64,000 nucleotides of DNA from Bradyrhizobium sp. in8p8 (lineage in GTDB: Bacteria > Pseudomonadota > Alphaproteobacteria > Rhizobiales > Xanthobacteraceae): contig NZ_KE384580.1 in assembly GCF_000426845.1 (NCBI RefSeq), positions 84,836-148,835 of the forward strand. The letters run 5' to 3'. The first letter of the stretch is position 1; every line of letters starts with the position of its first letter. Both the position numbers and the translations under genes were made by a program. The notes below the pieces were generated by a model. The model saw only the letters and a program-made list of their open reading frames with translations, had not been told where the DNA came from and did no database searches. Positions 41,089 through 50,112 of this stretch are shown here, one piece after another.

Positions 41089-42589
41089 TGCTCCCCGTCG
41101 CAAGGAGCGCGCCGTGCTGGCCTGTATAGACGGGAGAACCCGATAAGACCCCTTGGAACTCCGCCAAAGGAGGACCCACGCGGATGCCGCGGTTATCGAG
41201 CCGGTACTCTCGGATTTCGTCCTCGTGGCGTCCGGTGCGCTTCTTCAGGACCGAGATCGCGCGACGGATCTTTCCGGCCGCCTCAAAGAAGCGCAACAGC
41301 AGGACCGTGTCGCTAAGATAGGTGAGATCGACACTGGATTGCATCGAACCGACCAGCCCGTGCTGGGCAAGCGTCAAGATCGTCACGACTCCGCGGTGAT
41401 TTAGATAGGTCAGCATTTCATGCATCAGCAGCAGCATGAACTGCTCCGCGGGCATGGCATTCTGATAGCCGCTCAAGCTGTCCAGGACCACAACCCTTAC
41501 ATTGTCGGTCTCGACGCGTCGGCGCACCATTCCCGTGAGCTCTCCCGGCGACAGTTCGGCGGGGTCGACCTGCTCGAGCAGGAGCTGTCCTGATGCGATC
41601 GGCTGATCCAAATGCCAGCCCATGCCGGCCGAGCGCTTCATCAGGATCGCCTTGGTCTCGTCGAATGTCACGAAGAGAGCGCGTTCGCGTTGGCCAAGCG
41701 CCGCCGTGACGAACTGCATCGCGATTGACGATTTTCCGGATCCGGACGGCCCCATGAACAGGGTGCTGGTGCCGCGGTCGAGGCCGCGCCCGAGCAACTG
41801 GTCCAACTCGCCGATGCCGCTCAGAAGCGGCTCGGCCTCCGGCGCGCCATCCACATGCTCGGACGCGATCAGTCGTGGAAACAGCACCAGGCCGCCCTTG
41901 CGAATGACGAAGTCATGAAAGCCGCCCCGGAAGCTGCGGCCACGCATCTTGAAAATGCGCAGCCTGCGGCGTTCGGCGCCGTATTGCAGCGCATTATGTT
42001 CGAGCCGGATGACGCCGTGGGCGAGGCTGTGCAGATTGAGATCGTCGGCCTCGTCGGTCAAGTCGTCCAGAAGCAGCGCGGTGCAGCCCTCCTGGGCAAA
42101 GAAATGCTTCAGGGCGATGACCTGCCGACGGTAGCGCAGCGGGTTCTGCGCCAGGAGCCGGATTTCGGAGAGGCTGTCAAAAACCACTCGCGCCGGCGCG
42201 ACCCGCTTGACCTCGTCGAAGGTCATCTTCGTGGTTTCCCCGAGCTCGAGGTCGGACGCGTAAACGACCGTCTGCTGCTGCTTGGGGTCGAGGCTGAGTT
42301 CAGCCGGGACGAGTTCGAAGATCTCGATCCCATCAAGATTCCAGCCGTGGGTTTCGGCCACTTGCCGTAGCTCGTCCTTGCTCTCGGACAGGGTGATGTA
42401 GAGGCAGCGCTCGCCCTTGGATGCGCCGTCGAGGAGAAACTGCAGCGCGAGCGTTGTCTTTCCGGTTCCCGGCTGGCCCTCGATCAAATGCACGCGGTGC
42501 GACGCGTATCCGCCATCGAGGATGCCGTCAAAGCCGCCGATACCGGTGGAGATCGCTTGGGTTTTGATGCTGCGTTCAGGAATGTTCAT
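41078..42589 (-). CDS. KaiC-like dual-domain ATPase
   Basis: A 503-residue protein with two RecA-like domains. It starts MNIPERSIKTQAISTGIGGFDGILDGG. Walker A 1 is GQPGTGKTT (residues 38-46) and Walker A 2 is GPSGSGKSS (280-288). It also has VVFDSLSEIRLL and VVVLDSLSGYQNAM as Walker B segments. This is the KaiC/RadA-like family; clock KaiC pairs with KaiA and KaiB, neither of which is present. In noncyanobacterial species such kaiC genes with an adjacent histidine kinase are tied to stress resistance. The ATG at 42589 is chosen because the longer frame has no family sequence. Confidence 0.92.
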   Translation of the reverse strand: MNIPERSIKTQAISTGIGGFDGILDGGYASHRVHLIEGQPGTGKTTLALQFLLDGASKGERCLYITLSESKDELRQVAETHGWNLDGIEIFELVPAELSLDPKQQQTVVYASDLELGETTKMTFDEVKRVAPARVVFDSLSEIRLLAQNPLRYRRQVIALKHFFAQEGCTALLLDDLTDEADDLNLHSLAHGVIRLEHNALQYGAERRRLRIFKMRGRSFRGGFHDFVIRKGGLVLFPRLIASEHVDGAPEAEPLLSGIGELDQLLGRGLDRGTSTLFMGPSGSGKSSIAMQFVTAALGQRERALFVTFDETKAILMKRSAGMGWHLDQPIASGQLLLEQVDPAELSPGELTGMVRRRVETDNVRVVVLDSLSGYQNAMPAEQFMLLLMHEMLTYLNHRGVVTILTLAQHGLVGSMQSSVDLTYLSDTVLLLRFFEAAGKIRRAISVLKKRTGRHEDEIREYRLDNRGIRVGPPLAEFQGVLSGSPVYTGQHGALLATGSNGQ

Positions 42590-42887
42590 TTGTCTTCCGA
42601 TTGGCCACGCGCATGACGGCAAGCAGACTTTGCTCCGCCTGACCGCCATGGTTCGGGTGTGATAATCTTGATTTCGCGAAGACAGGGCCAAGGCCCTTGA
42701 GCAGGCACCGTGGCTGCAAACATCTTCCTAATGTCTAATTTCGTACGAATTTCCGGTGTTCTGTCAAGCGGCTGGAGCTGCAGCGGGCTAGAACCCGGAT
42801 CGGAAGTTGGCATTACCCGGCTCCCCGCAAAGACGGTTGAGCAGAACAGCCGCTCGGCGGGGCAGAACAAAGGAAAACCTGAAGACT

Positions 42888-43532
42888 GTGGCTTGGAATC
42901 AGTTTGTCGGCACCACGATCCTCCTCTACGCGCTGACGAACCCGGTCGGCGCCATCCCGGTCTTTTTGGCGATGACGGGGCGAGCCGGTTCGCTGAAGAC
43001 TCATCGGATAATCGTTTTGGCCTGTACAACGGTAGCCATCTTCTTTGTTGGCTCTGCAATGTTCGGCAAGGAAATCCTGGCGTTTTTTAATGTGGGCCTC
43101 AATGATTTCCGTATTGCGGGCGGGCTGCTCGTCTTGGTGATCGCGTTCGAAATGTTTCAAGCTCAATATGGAAAGTTCATTCCTCGCGCTGACGAAACGA
43201 AATTTAGCGAGGTCGACATACATGGTCTTGCCATCACGCCTTTTGCGTTTCCTTTGCTTGTGGGACCGGCCGAACTGAGCATCATGATCACTCTGTCGAA
43301 CGACAATCCCGGATGGCTTGGAAAGGCATTCTTGGCATCGGCGGCCGTCCTCGCCACAGTACTGATCGGCCTGACATTGTGGATGGCTGCTGCGATTGAG
43401 CGCTTCCTGGGACGAACCGGCATCAACGTTATGACACGCGTGATGGCGCTCATCATTGCGGCGATCGCCGTGAATTTTATCATGACCGTAATAAAAAGCG
43501 AGTTGCCCGGCCTGGTGAACCGAACCATCTAA
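42888..43532 (+). CDS. MarC-family membrane protein
   Basis: A 214-residue protein with about six membrane segments. It opens VAWNQFVGTTILLYALTNPVGAIPVFLAMTG, the conserved NPxGxxPxF motif of MarC/UPF0056 proteins. Later segments are IIVLACTTVAIFFVGSAMF and FRIAGGLLVLVIAFEMFQA, then HGLAITPFAFPLLVGPAELSIMI, where P-x-A-x-P-x-LxGP is also conserved. It sits in the inner membrane; the substrate is unknown. The GTG at 42888 starts the homologous region; the upstream part of the frame is Arg-rich and unlikely to be translated. Confidence 0.88.
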   Translation: MAWNQFVGTTILLYALTNPVGAIPVFLAMTGRAGSLKTHRIIVLACTTVAIFFVGSAMFGKEILAFFNVGLNDFRIAGGLLVLVIAFEMFQAQYGKFIPRADETKFSEVDIHGLAITPFAFPLLVGPAELSIMITLSNDNPGWLGKAFLASAAVLATVLIGLTLWMAAAIERFLGRTGINVMTRVMALIIAAIAVNFIMTVIKSELPGLVNRTI

Positions 43533-43541
43533 GCTAGTAAG

Positions 43542-43790
43542 CTAGGCCGCCGAGTTGAACTGAGTTCTCCTGGACCGCTCATCCGCGGCGCGCTTTGCCG
43601 CGACCGCCATCCAGTCTCGAAGCAATCCTCTGGCCTCTTTCGAAAAGGCTGCCCGGCGTTTGAGATCGTCAAGAGTCTCTCCGGGATGACATCGCTCGAA
43701 ATCCTGCCGGATCAACGATTCGAGGTATGCCGCGTCCTCTTGAGCGGCACTGCCCAGGTCAGAATAGGAACGCGTCGACATGGACGTCAT
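43542..43790 (-). CDS. Small hypothetical protein, about 82 residues
   Basis: MTSMSTRSYSDLGSAAQEDAAYLESLIRQDFERCHPGETLDDLKRRAAFSKEARGLLRDWMAVAAKRAADERSRR. It is helical and basic at the C-terminus. The layout of short acidic N-terminus then R-D-W-M-A-x-A is common to small Bradyrhizobium proteins. It follows another small gene 10 bases upstream on the same strand. The start may be three codons later. No function is known. Confidence 0.6.
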   Translation of the reverse strand: MTSMSTRSYSDLGSAAQEDAAYLESLIRQDFERCHPGETLDDLKRRAAFSKEARGLLRDWMAVAAKRAADERSRRTQFNSAA

Positions 43791-43800
43791 GCCACAGTGC

Positions 43801-43983
43801 TCACAGCCGATCAGGGCTATCAACTGCGTCCAGCTCGGCATCAATCTTTTCAAGAATACGCTCGATCTGCTCGCGCTCCCTTGGGCCAGGATCCTCCTCT
43901 AGGCGGCTGATCAGGTGCTGCTTTTGCGTCAGAAGCATTGCAATACTCGTCATCGGCGGCGTGAGTTCGGGATGCTGGTACAT
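43801..43983 (-). CDS. Small hypothetical protein, 60 residues
   Basis: MYQHPELTPPMTSIAMLLTQKQHLISRLEEDPGPREREQIERILEKIDAELD. Two helices are joined by a Pro-Gly turn, so it may form a helical hairpin or coiled coil. It lies just upstream of the 82-residue gene and probably shares its transcript. Function unknown. Confidence 0.55.
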   Translation of the reverse strand: MYQHPELTPPMTSIAMLLTQKQHLISRLEEDPGPREREQIERILEKIDAELDAVDSPDRL

Positions 43984-44227
43984 TGCTCGGCACCTATTCT
44001 TCGTTGTCGCGATACAACCAAGTAGACGCTGAGCGCTCGACTGGCGAGCGCGCCGTCATCCACTCTGAATACCCGCTAAACTCTCGATCGGACGACCAGT
44101 TCCTCGGGTGCGGCCTCGGTACATCGGCTCCGAAGGTGTGGTGCTCTGGAACAACGATGGTTCAGGGCAGTTTCCCAACCCGGGACCGGCCTCGGCTCAG
44201 TGCCGTCCGAAGAAGCCAGCTAATTCC

Positions 44228-44707
44228 ATGCCAAGCCTACCTATGACTGCGGCGGGCTACGCCGCTCTTCAGGCCGAACTAAACGACCGCATCAGGACCA
44301 AGCGGCCGCAACTTGCCGAGCGCATTCAGCAAGCGATCACCGACGATCCCAATCTCATCGAGAACTCTGAATACCAGGCGGCGCTGACCGAGCAAGGCCT
44401 TAACGAGGCTCGCATAGTCGAGCTGGAGGCCAGGCTTGCGCGTGCAGAAATCATCGATGTATCCAAGCTCTCCGGCGAAAACATCAAGTTCGGCGCGACG
44501 GTCACGCTCAGGGATCAGGATACGGGCGAGAAACGAACTTGCCAGATTGTTGGCGAGCCGGAAGCCGATCCTGCCAGAGGCAAGATTTCGGTGAGTTCAC
44601 CGATCGCGCGGGCATTGATTGGCAAGTCGAAGGGCGCGCTCGTGGCTGTAGAGACGCCCGGAGGAGATAAGAGTTACAGGATTGAGGACGTCACGTGGCT
44701 GCCATAG
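44228..44707 (+). CDS. GreA/GreB-like transcript cleavage factor
   Basis: A 159-residue protein. The N-terminal coiled coil reads MTAAGYAALQAELNDRIRTKRPQLAERIQQAITDDPNLIENSEYQAALTEQ, with the acidic tip at DDPNLIENSEY (compare DxxENSEY in GreA). The C-terminal FKBP-like part has IKFGATVTLRDQDTGEKRTCQIVGEPEADPARGKISVSSPIARALIGKSKG. Gre factors rescue backtracked RNA polymerase. It is shorter in the middle than chromosomal GreA, so an accessory, stress-linked paralogue is likely. The ribosome site is weak. Confidence 0.9.
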   Translation: MPSLPMTAAGYAALQAELNDRIRTKRPQLAERIQQAITDDPNLIENSEYQAALTEQGLNEARIVELEARLARAEIIDVSKLSGENIKFGATVTLRDQDTGEKRTCQIVGEPEADPARGKISVSSPIARALIGKSKGALVAVETPGGDKSYRIEDVTWLP

Positions 44708-44842
44708 GGGCCACAGAACCTTCTCGTTTGGTCGCTGGTTGGGGAGGAAGCTCTCGCGGGGTTGGGGATTAAAACGCGCTGCTCCGCCTGAGCGCATCTC
44801 GCTCAGCTGCTTTGTACTGCCGTGAGCCTTGCGGTCCTGCAC

Positions 44843-45934
44843 CTAGCGCAAGCGAGTAGACGCGCTACTCGTTTCCGCTGCCGGGGCGACTCTGACGATC
44901 ACCGAATTCGTGGATTCGCCGCGCACTAGCGTAAGCTTCACGTCCTGGCCGACACGCGCAAGACCGATCCTATTACGAAGTTGCGAGGCCGTGCGGATCG
45001 GACGACCGTCCGCCATAATGACGATGTCACCTTTCCGCAAGCCGGCCTTCTCAGCGGGAGAATCCGGCGACACCTCCGCGATGACCGCACCTTCATGGCG
45101 ACCTTTATTGGTCGATGGTTGGAGGTCGCGCAGTGAGACGCCGATGCGTCCGCGCTCGACGCGTCCCTTGTCTACAATCTGGTCCATGACCAGCCGCGCC
45201 ATGTTTGCGGGAATGGCGAAGCCAATTCCGACGTTGCCGCCACCAGGTGAAATGATAGCCGAGTTGATGCCGACCAACTCGCCACGAAGATTGACCAATG
45301 CGCCGCCGGAATTGCCCGGATTGATCGCAGCATCGGTCTGGATGAAGTCCTCGTAACCTTCTTTACTCAAGCCTGTGCGACCCAGCGCACTCACGAGGCC
45401 GGAGGTGACCGTCTGGCCGAGACCAAAGGGATTGCCAATGGCAAGCACGAAATCTCCCACTTCAAGCGCGTCACTGTCGCCGAAGGGAAGCCCTTGAAGG
45501 CCGACAGGGTTCTGGATCTGCAGTACAGCGACGTCGGTAGGAGGATCGCGTCCGACTACTTTGGCAGGAAGCTGGAGGCCGTCCTTGGTCGTAATCTGAA
45601 CCAAAGACGCGCCCTGTACAACATGATTGTTGGTCAACACATAGCCGCGGTTCGCATCGACGATGACTCCCGAACCCGTCGAATTGACCTCCTTCTCGAC
45701 CTGCTTGGGAATGTCGAAAAATTCGCGGAAGAAAGGATCGCGATAAAGCGGATTGTCCTCGCGCACACGACCGTGCACGGAAATGTTGACCACGGCCGGC
45801 GTCACCTGCCGAACCACTGGGGCCAACGTTGGAATAGAGCTGCCCGTCTTCAGGTCCGGTACCTGGGCCGCAGCCGGAGATGCGGATAAGGCCAAAATAA
45901 GAAGCCTCGCCAATATCACTCGCCCAGTTGACAT
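44843..45934 (-). CDS. Periplasmic Deg-type serine protease
   Basis: A 363-residue HtrA-family protease with a signal peptide (MSTGRVILARLLILALSASPAAAQ). The catalytic triad is His104 (TNNHVV), Asp134 (PTDVAVL) and Ser209 (NPGNSGGALV). One PDZ domain follows (RGRIGVSLRDLQPS, VSPDSPAEKAGLRKGDIVIMADGRPI), unlike the two in DegP, so it is DegS/DegQ-like in size. It removes damaged envelope proteins. The ATG at 45934 fits the signal peptide; the longer frame start is an artefact. Rhizobial heat-shock clusters regularly include such a gene. Confidence 0.93.
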   Translation of the reverse strand: MSTGRVILARLLILALSASPAAAQVPDLKTGSSIPTLAPVVRQVTPAVVNISVHGRVREDNPLYRDPFFREFFDIPKQVEKEVNSTGSGVIVDANRGYVLTNNHVVQGASLVQITTKDGLQLPAKVVGRDPPTDVAVLQIQNPVGLQGLPFGDSDALEVGDFVLAIGNPFGLGQTVTSGLVSALGRTGLSKEGYEDFIQTDAAINPGNSGGALVNLRGELVGINSAIISPGGGNVGIGFAIPANMARLVMDQIVDKGRVERGRIGVSLRDLQPSTNKGRHEGAVIAEVSPDSPAEKAGLRKGDIVIMADGRPIRTASQLRNRIGLARVGQDVKLTLVRGESTNSVIVRVAPAAETSSASTRLR

Positions 45935-46067
45935 TTCGATCACCGTTGCATGCTCGTGAAAGGACCAAGTGGAGGCAGAATCGCTCGTTGCAATGCGATA
46001 ATCGGAATTGCCCAAGCCGCTGCGGCGTGGCCCAGCAGAACGATGCCCAAAACGGCTTCCGTTACTA

Positions 46068-46400
46068 TCACAGTGACCTCCACCGCGCGGCGGCGGCCCA
46101 AGGCCGCCGCAACCGCATGGGAACGCCGCCGCCACGGGGCGGATCGTCATCGCCGCCGCCATCGAGCTGGCGCAACGCTGCTAGTATGTCGCTCAACCGT
46201 ACCGAATTGCCGGTGCCGGGTATCTCCCGCAAATCGGGGCAGGACTCGACCGCGTACATGTCGGACGCCCATGAAGACAGGATGATTCGCTTCTCAGGGA
46301 TCGAGAGATCCTTGTCATTCAGGACTTCCACCGGCGAACTGTAGTGAGCGGCGGGGTGGAAGAATGGATGCATGCCACCGCCAATGTTGACGTTCGTCAT
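46068..46400 (-). CDS. Hypothetical protein with acidic core, 110 residues
   Basis: MTNVNIGGGMHPFFHPAAHYSSPVEVLNDKDLSIPEKRIILSSWASDMYAVESCPDLREIPG. It continues VRLSDILAALRQLD and ends in a Gly/Arg/Pro-rich tail. The block P-x-x-VL-x-D-x-x-L-x-x-x-EKR-x-IL-x-SWASD recurs in Bradyrhizobium proteins as I recall. A GGAGGCACTC site precedes the start. It lies 130 bases upstream of the Deg protease on the same strand. Function unknown. Confidence 0.7.
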   Translation of the reverse strand: MTNVNIGGGMHPFFHPAAHYSSPVEVLNDKDLSIPEKRIILSSWASDMYAVESCPDLREIPGTGNSVRLSDILAALRQLDGGGDDDPPRGGGVPMRLRRPWAAAARWRSL

Positions 46401-46574
46401 GAGTGCCTCCCTATCACTCCTTTCTAAAGGGATGGTGCTTGCGTTATGAGCGGCGGCGCGGCATGCGTCGCCACCCGCGTTTCGTATTCGTGCGCAATCA
46501 CGTCTGCCGCGAGATCACTCCGAGAAAGTGTGACTTAGCTCAAGGTCACAACTCAGCATCCGTGTCGGGCCATT

Positions 46575-47033
46575 CTACGCTGCCTTCTTCTGTTCAATTT
46601 GAGAAGAAGAGGCCTCTCCGCTTCCGATCTGGATCTTGCGTGGTCTCATGGCTTCCGGAATCTCTCGAACGAGATCCACGATCAAGAGGCCATCCTGGAA
46701 GATCGCCTGCTTCACCTGCACGTAGTCGGCGAGGCTGAAGACCCTCCGGAACGGTCGCGCCGGGATACCCTGGTACAGATACTCGCGTGCAGCACCATCG
46801 GACTTCTTGCCTTCGATCGTGAGAGCATTCTGCTCGGCCGTCACGGAGACGTCGTCGACGCCAAAGCCGGCCACGGCCAGCGTGATTCGATAGTGATCTT
46901 CACCGGACCGCTCGATATTGTACGGAGGATAGTTGTCCTCGGTCGGCTGGCGCGACATGCCGTCGACAAGGTCAGCCAGATGGTCGAAGCCGACGGTGTT
47001 GCGCCAAAGTGGCGTAAAATCAGGTGTCCTCAT
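46575..47033 (-). CDS. Small heat-shock protein Hsp20, copy 2
   Basis: A 152-residue class A small Hsp, starting MRTPDFTPLWRNTVGFDHLADLVDGMSRQ. The alpha-crystallin core has YPPYNIERSGEDHYRITLAVAGFGVDDVSVTAEQNALTIEGKK, then YLYQGIPARPFRRVFSLADYVQVKQAIFQDGLLIVDLVREIPE. It is more divergent than copies 1 and 3. The ribosome site and start (GGAGGACTTGGCTATG) have the same layout as the other ROSE-controlled copies, which fixes the start at 47033. Confidence 0.93.
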   Translation of the reverse strand: MRTPDFTPLWRNTVGFDHLADLVDGMSRQPTEDNYPPYNIERSGEDHYRITLAVAGFGVDDVSVTAEQNALTIEGKKSDGAAREYLYQGIPARPFRRVFSLADYVQVKQAIFQDGLLIVDLVREIPEAMRPRKIQIGSGEASSSQIEQKKAA

Positions 47034-47100
47034 AGCCAAGTCCTCCAAAGAGCAATATGGATACGAAGCTAAGGCAGGACGGGAGTTTCGGCTGGAGTCG
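47034..47100 (-). promoter_or_regulatory. ROSE-type RNA thermometer before hsp20 copy 2
   Basis: On the minus strand the 3' hairpin (47036-47060) pairs CCATATTGCTC with GGAGGACTTGG. The TTGCT masks the ribosome site, as in the other ROSE elements. The limit of the upstream part is uncertain. Confidence 0.8.
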
Positions 47101-47240
47101 AAGACGCCCAGTCCAGCGCCTCGTGCCGAGCCCGGCCTGGCGCTCGACACACCGCAGTCGCGGTCGAGAATCGAACTAGAACCGACACGCGTGAGTTCAA
47201 GAGGCGATACGTACTTTTTCTGACAGAAGCTGCTTAGCCA

Positions 47241-47492
47241 CTACGCGGCGAAGCGATCCAGGAGCGCGCCCTGGCGTAGATCGTCTATCGCTCGCCGCTC
47301 TCGCTCAATTCGGGATTGATAAAGCTGGCGCTCTTCCTCACTCGTCGCGGTCTTAAGAAGGCGCTCGTAGTGACCGATCACCTTCTGGCTGCCCCGGATG
47401 AGAAAGTCGCGGACGCCAGGCGCGATAGCTGTGCTTGAGGCTGCGTCGGACCCTCCGCGGGCGGAATGCCTCGCCGAATTTAGTCCGGACAT
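47241..47492 (-). CDS. Small helical hypothetical protein, 83 residues
   Basis: MSGLNSARHSARGGSDAASSTAIAPGVRDFLIRGSQKVIGHYERLLKTATSEEERQLYQSRIERERRAIDDLRQ. The N-terminus is disordered and a long charged helix follows. Located between hsp20 copy 2 and a secreted-protein gene on the same strand; the sequence shows no catalytic motif. Function unknown. Confidence 0.55.
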   Translation of the reverse strand: MSGLNSARHSARGGSDAASSTAIAPGVRDFLIRGSQKVIGHYERLLKTATSEEERQLYQSRIERERRAIDDLRQGALLDRFAA

Positions 47493-47552
47493 GATCGTCG
47501 CTCGCTCTTGATGCATTGCAGCGGGAGCGGCCGGAGGGTCGCTCCCTGACGT

Positions 47553-47882
47553 TCAGCTTGTTGCCGCCACTCCGGCCGGACGGGGTGTCGGCTGCGGCCA
47601 GATTCCCATCGGCGCAGTGGCCGGCGGCAGCAAAATGTCGATCTTCATCTTTGCTGCCTCAGGCTGCCATTTCATCCACGGCATTGTATCAAGATAAGGG
47701 ATCGGCGGCAGTGGCAGGCCGGTGAAAGCACTCTGCGTCGTCTCGGCTCCGCGCGGGCTGTCCATGCCGTAGGCACCAAAGGCGGTCATGGAAATTGCGC
47801 TGCCAATCGCGAGCGCCGGCAGGTGTCGCAGCAGGTTGTGTTTGGTCTCCGTTCGGGCGGAGAACGTATGATGATGGCTCAT
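47553..47882 (-). CDS. Hypothetical exported or membrane-anchored protein
   Basis: A 109-residue protein (MSHHHTFSARTETKHNLLRHLPALAIGSAISMTAFGAYG). The hydrophobic stretch near residues 18-40 may be an uncleaved anchor or signal. The remainder is Pro/Met-rich (LPLPPIPYLDTMPWMKWQPEAAKMKID). A good GGAGGAGT site precedes the start. It lies between groEL and the small-gene group. No family recognised. Confidence 0.6.
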   Translation of the reverse strand: MSHHHTFSARTETKHNLLRHLPALAIGSAISMTAFGAYGMDSPRGAETTQSAFTGLPLPPIPYLDTMPWMKWQPEAAKMKIDILLPPATAPMGIWPQPTPRPAGVAATS

Positions 47883-48037
47883 CTATACTCCTCCAATCGT
47901 TCGACAACAGACCCAGGCGAGAGTGAGAAAGCTCAGGGAAAACATGAACCAATGGGTCGCGTCCTGTTTCATCCTGAGCCGACGATGATCAGACCTGTTC
48001 ATGCGAGACTCCTCTTTGATTCTCTCCTCGTATCGGC

Positions 48038-48065
48038 AGAGCCCGGCCGTCCTCGGCCGGACTCT
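48038..48065 (-). terminator. Hairpin after groEL
   Basis: AGAG and CCGGCCG-type arms pair across a TCCT loop with one mismatch, beginning about 6 bases beyond the groEL stop codon. The stem is strong, but a T-run is lacking. Confidence 0.4.
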
Positions 48066-48070
48066 AACGT

Positions 48071-49693
48071 TTAGAAGTCCATGGCGGGAGCTGCCGGAGC
48101 AGGTTCTGCCTTCTTCGGCTTCTCGGCCACGAGCGCCTCGGTGGTGATCAGCAGCGAAGCCACGGACGCGGCGTCCTGCAAGGCGGTGCGGACGACCTTG
48201 GCGGGATCGATCACACCGGCTTTCACCAGGTCCTCGTACTCGCCGGTCGCCGCGTTGAAGCCCCAGTTATAGTTCTGGTGCTCCAGAAGCTTGCCGACAA
48301 TCAGTGAGCCATCCTCGCCGGCGTTCTGCACGATCTGCCGAGTCGGCACCTGGATGGCGCGGCGAACGATCTCGATACCGGCCTTCTGGTCCGCGTTCGC
48401 GGTCTTGATGGCCTCGAGCGCTTTGAGCGAACGCAGAAGGGCAACGCCGCCGCCGGGAAGAATGCCTTCCTCCACCGCCGCGCGAGTCGCGTGCATCGCG
48501 TCGTCGACCCGCTCCTTGCGCTCCTTGACTTCAACCTCCGTCGCACCGCCCACGCGGATCACCGCAACGCCTCCGGCAAGTTTCGCCAGCCGCTCCTGCA
48601 GTTTTTCGCGATCATAGTCGGAGGTGGTTTCCTCGATCTGAAGCCTGATTTGCTGGGCGCGCGCCTCGATATCTTTCTTGGCGCCCGCGCCGCCGACAAT
48701 GGTGGTGTTGTCCTTGTCGATGACCACTTTCTTGGCCCGGCCAAGCATCTTCACTGTGACCTTTTCCAGCTTGATGCCGAGGTCCTCGCTGATAACATTG
48801 CCGCCGGTCAGGATCGCGATGTCCTCCAGCATGGCCTTGCGACGGTCGCCGAAGCCCGGCGCCTTGACGGCCGCGACCTTCAGTCCGCCTCGTAGCCTGT
48901 TGACGACTAATGTCGCAAGCGCTTCGCCTTCGATATCCTCCGCGATGATCAGGAGCGGCTGACCGGACTGAACGACCTGCTCCAGAAGCGGCAGCATAGT
49001 CTGCAAGCCGGACAGCTTCTTCTCGTGAATCAAGACGTAGGGATCCTCGAGTTCGACGCGCATCTTCTCGGGATTCGTGACGAAATATGGCGAGATGTAG
49101 CCGCGGTCGAACTGCATACCCTCGACCACTTCGAGCTCCGTATGCAGGCTCTTGGCCTCCTCGACGGTTATCACGCCCTCATTGCCGACCTTGTTCATGG
49201 CGTCGGCGAGGAAGCGGCCGATTTCGGTGTCGCCGTTGGCGGAGATTGTGCCCACCTGGGCGATCTCATCGTTGGAGGTGATTTTCTTGGCGTGTGATTT
49301 CAGATCGGACACGACAGCGTCGACAGCCAGATCGATGCCACGCTTCAGGTCCATGGGATTCATGCCGGCGGCGACTGATTTTGTGCCTTCTTTGAAGATG
49401 GCCTGAGCGAGCACGGTAGCCGTGGTGGTGCCGTCGCCCGCAAGATCATTCGTCTTCGACGCGACTTCGCGCACCATCTGTGCGCCCATGTTCTCGAACT
49501 TGTCTTCCAGTTCGATCTCTTTGGCGACGGTCACGCCATCTTTGGTGATGCGCGGCGCACCAAACGATTTTTCGATGACGACGTTGCGTCCTTTCGGACC
49601 GAGTGTGACCTTCACCGCGTTTGCCAGTGTATCGACGCCCCGCAGCATGCGCTCTCGGGCCTCAGTTGCAAATTTCACGTCCTTGGCAGCCAT
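48071..49693 (-). CDS. groEL: Chaperonin GroEL
   Basis: A 540-residue GroEL. It begins MAAKDVKFATEARERMLRGVDTLANAVKVTLGPKGRNVVIEKSFGAPRITKDGVTVAKEI. The ATP-binding loop GDGTTT is at residues 86-91 and the nearby TATVLAQ is intact. The C-terminus is PAAPAMDF, without the GGM repeats of housekeeping GroEL, a feature of some accessory rhizobial copies. With GroES it folds proteins in an ATP-driven chamber. It follows groES by 36 bases. Confidence 0.97.
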   Translation of the reverse strand: MAAKDVKFATEARERMLRGVDTLANAVKVTLGPKGRNVVIEKSFGAPRITKDGVTVAKEIELEDKFENMGAQMVREVASKTNDLAGDGTTTATVLAQAIFKEGTKSVAAGMNPMDLKRGIDLAVDAVVSDLKSHAKKITSNDEIAQVGTISANGDTEIGRFLADAMNKVGNEGVITVEEAKSLHTELEVVEGMQFDRGYISPYFVTNPEKMRVELEDPYVLIHEKKLSGLQTMLPLLEQVVQSGQPLLIIAEDIEGEALATLVVNRLRGGLKVAAVKAPGFGDRRKAMLEDIAILTGGNVISEDLGIKLEKVTVKMLGRAKKVVIDKDNTTIVGGAGAKKDIEARAQQIRLQIEETTSDYDREKLQERLAKLAGGVAVIRVGGATEVEVKERKERVDDAMHATRAAVEEGILPGGGVALLRSLKALEAIKTANADQKAGIEIVRRAIQVPTRQIVQNAGEDGSLIVGKLLEHQNYNWGFNAATGEYEDLVKAGVIDPAKVVRTALQDAASVASLLITTEALVAEKPKKAEPAPAAPAMDF

Positions 49694-49729
49694 TTCTTGA
49701 GTCTCCTTTCCGCTATGACTGTCAGCGCG

Positions 49730-50044
49730 CTACGCTGCCTTCTGGACCGTGTCTGTTTTCTCGATGACACCCAGAAGGTCGCTTTCCTTCATGATCAGGA
49801 ATTCCTCGCCGTTGATCTTGACTTCGGTGCCAGACCACTTTCCGAACAGGACACGGTCGCCTGGCTTGACGTCGAGTTGAACGAGCTGGCCCTGTTCGTT
49901 GCGTGCGCCGGGCCCGGTGGCGACAATCTCGCCCTGTTGCGGCTTCTCCTTCGCGGTGTCTGGAATGATGATGCCGCCGGCGGTCTTCTCTTCGGCGTCG
50001 AGACGTCGCACGAGCACGCGATCGTGCAAGGGACGGAAATGCAT
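49730..50044 (-). CDS. groES: Co-chaperonin GroES
   Basis: A 104-residue GroES. It reads MHFRPLHDRVLVRRLDAEEKTAGGIIIPDTAKEKPQQGEIVATGPGARNE, with the mobile loop at EEKTAGGIIIP. DRVLFGKWSGTEVKINGEEFLIMKESDLLGVIE follows. It caps the GroEL ring. The second ATG (50044) was taken because AAGGAGG directly abuts the first ATG at 50050. It is co-transcribed with groEL. Confidence 0.96.
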   Translation of the reverse strand: MHFRPLHDRVLVRRLDAEEKTAGGIIIPDTAKEKPQQGEIVATGPGARNEQGQLVQLDVKPGDRVLFGKWSGTEVKINGEEFLIMKESDLLGVIEKTDTVQKAA

Positions 50045-50112
50045 GCACATCCTCCTTGGCTAGGTCAGCGATGTCCACAGAACCGGGTCCATAGCGGCCC
50101 CCGGCGAAAATC

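Noticed and set aside
41078..42589. True circadian KaiC
   Set aside because: KaiA and KaiB are absent and the neighbour is a hybrid kinase; called KaiC-like only.
44843..46162. 439-residue start for the Deg protease
   Set aside because: The extra 76 residues are Arg/Gly-rich and overlap the neighbouring gene; the ATG at 45934 begins a proper signal peptide.
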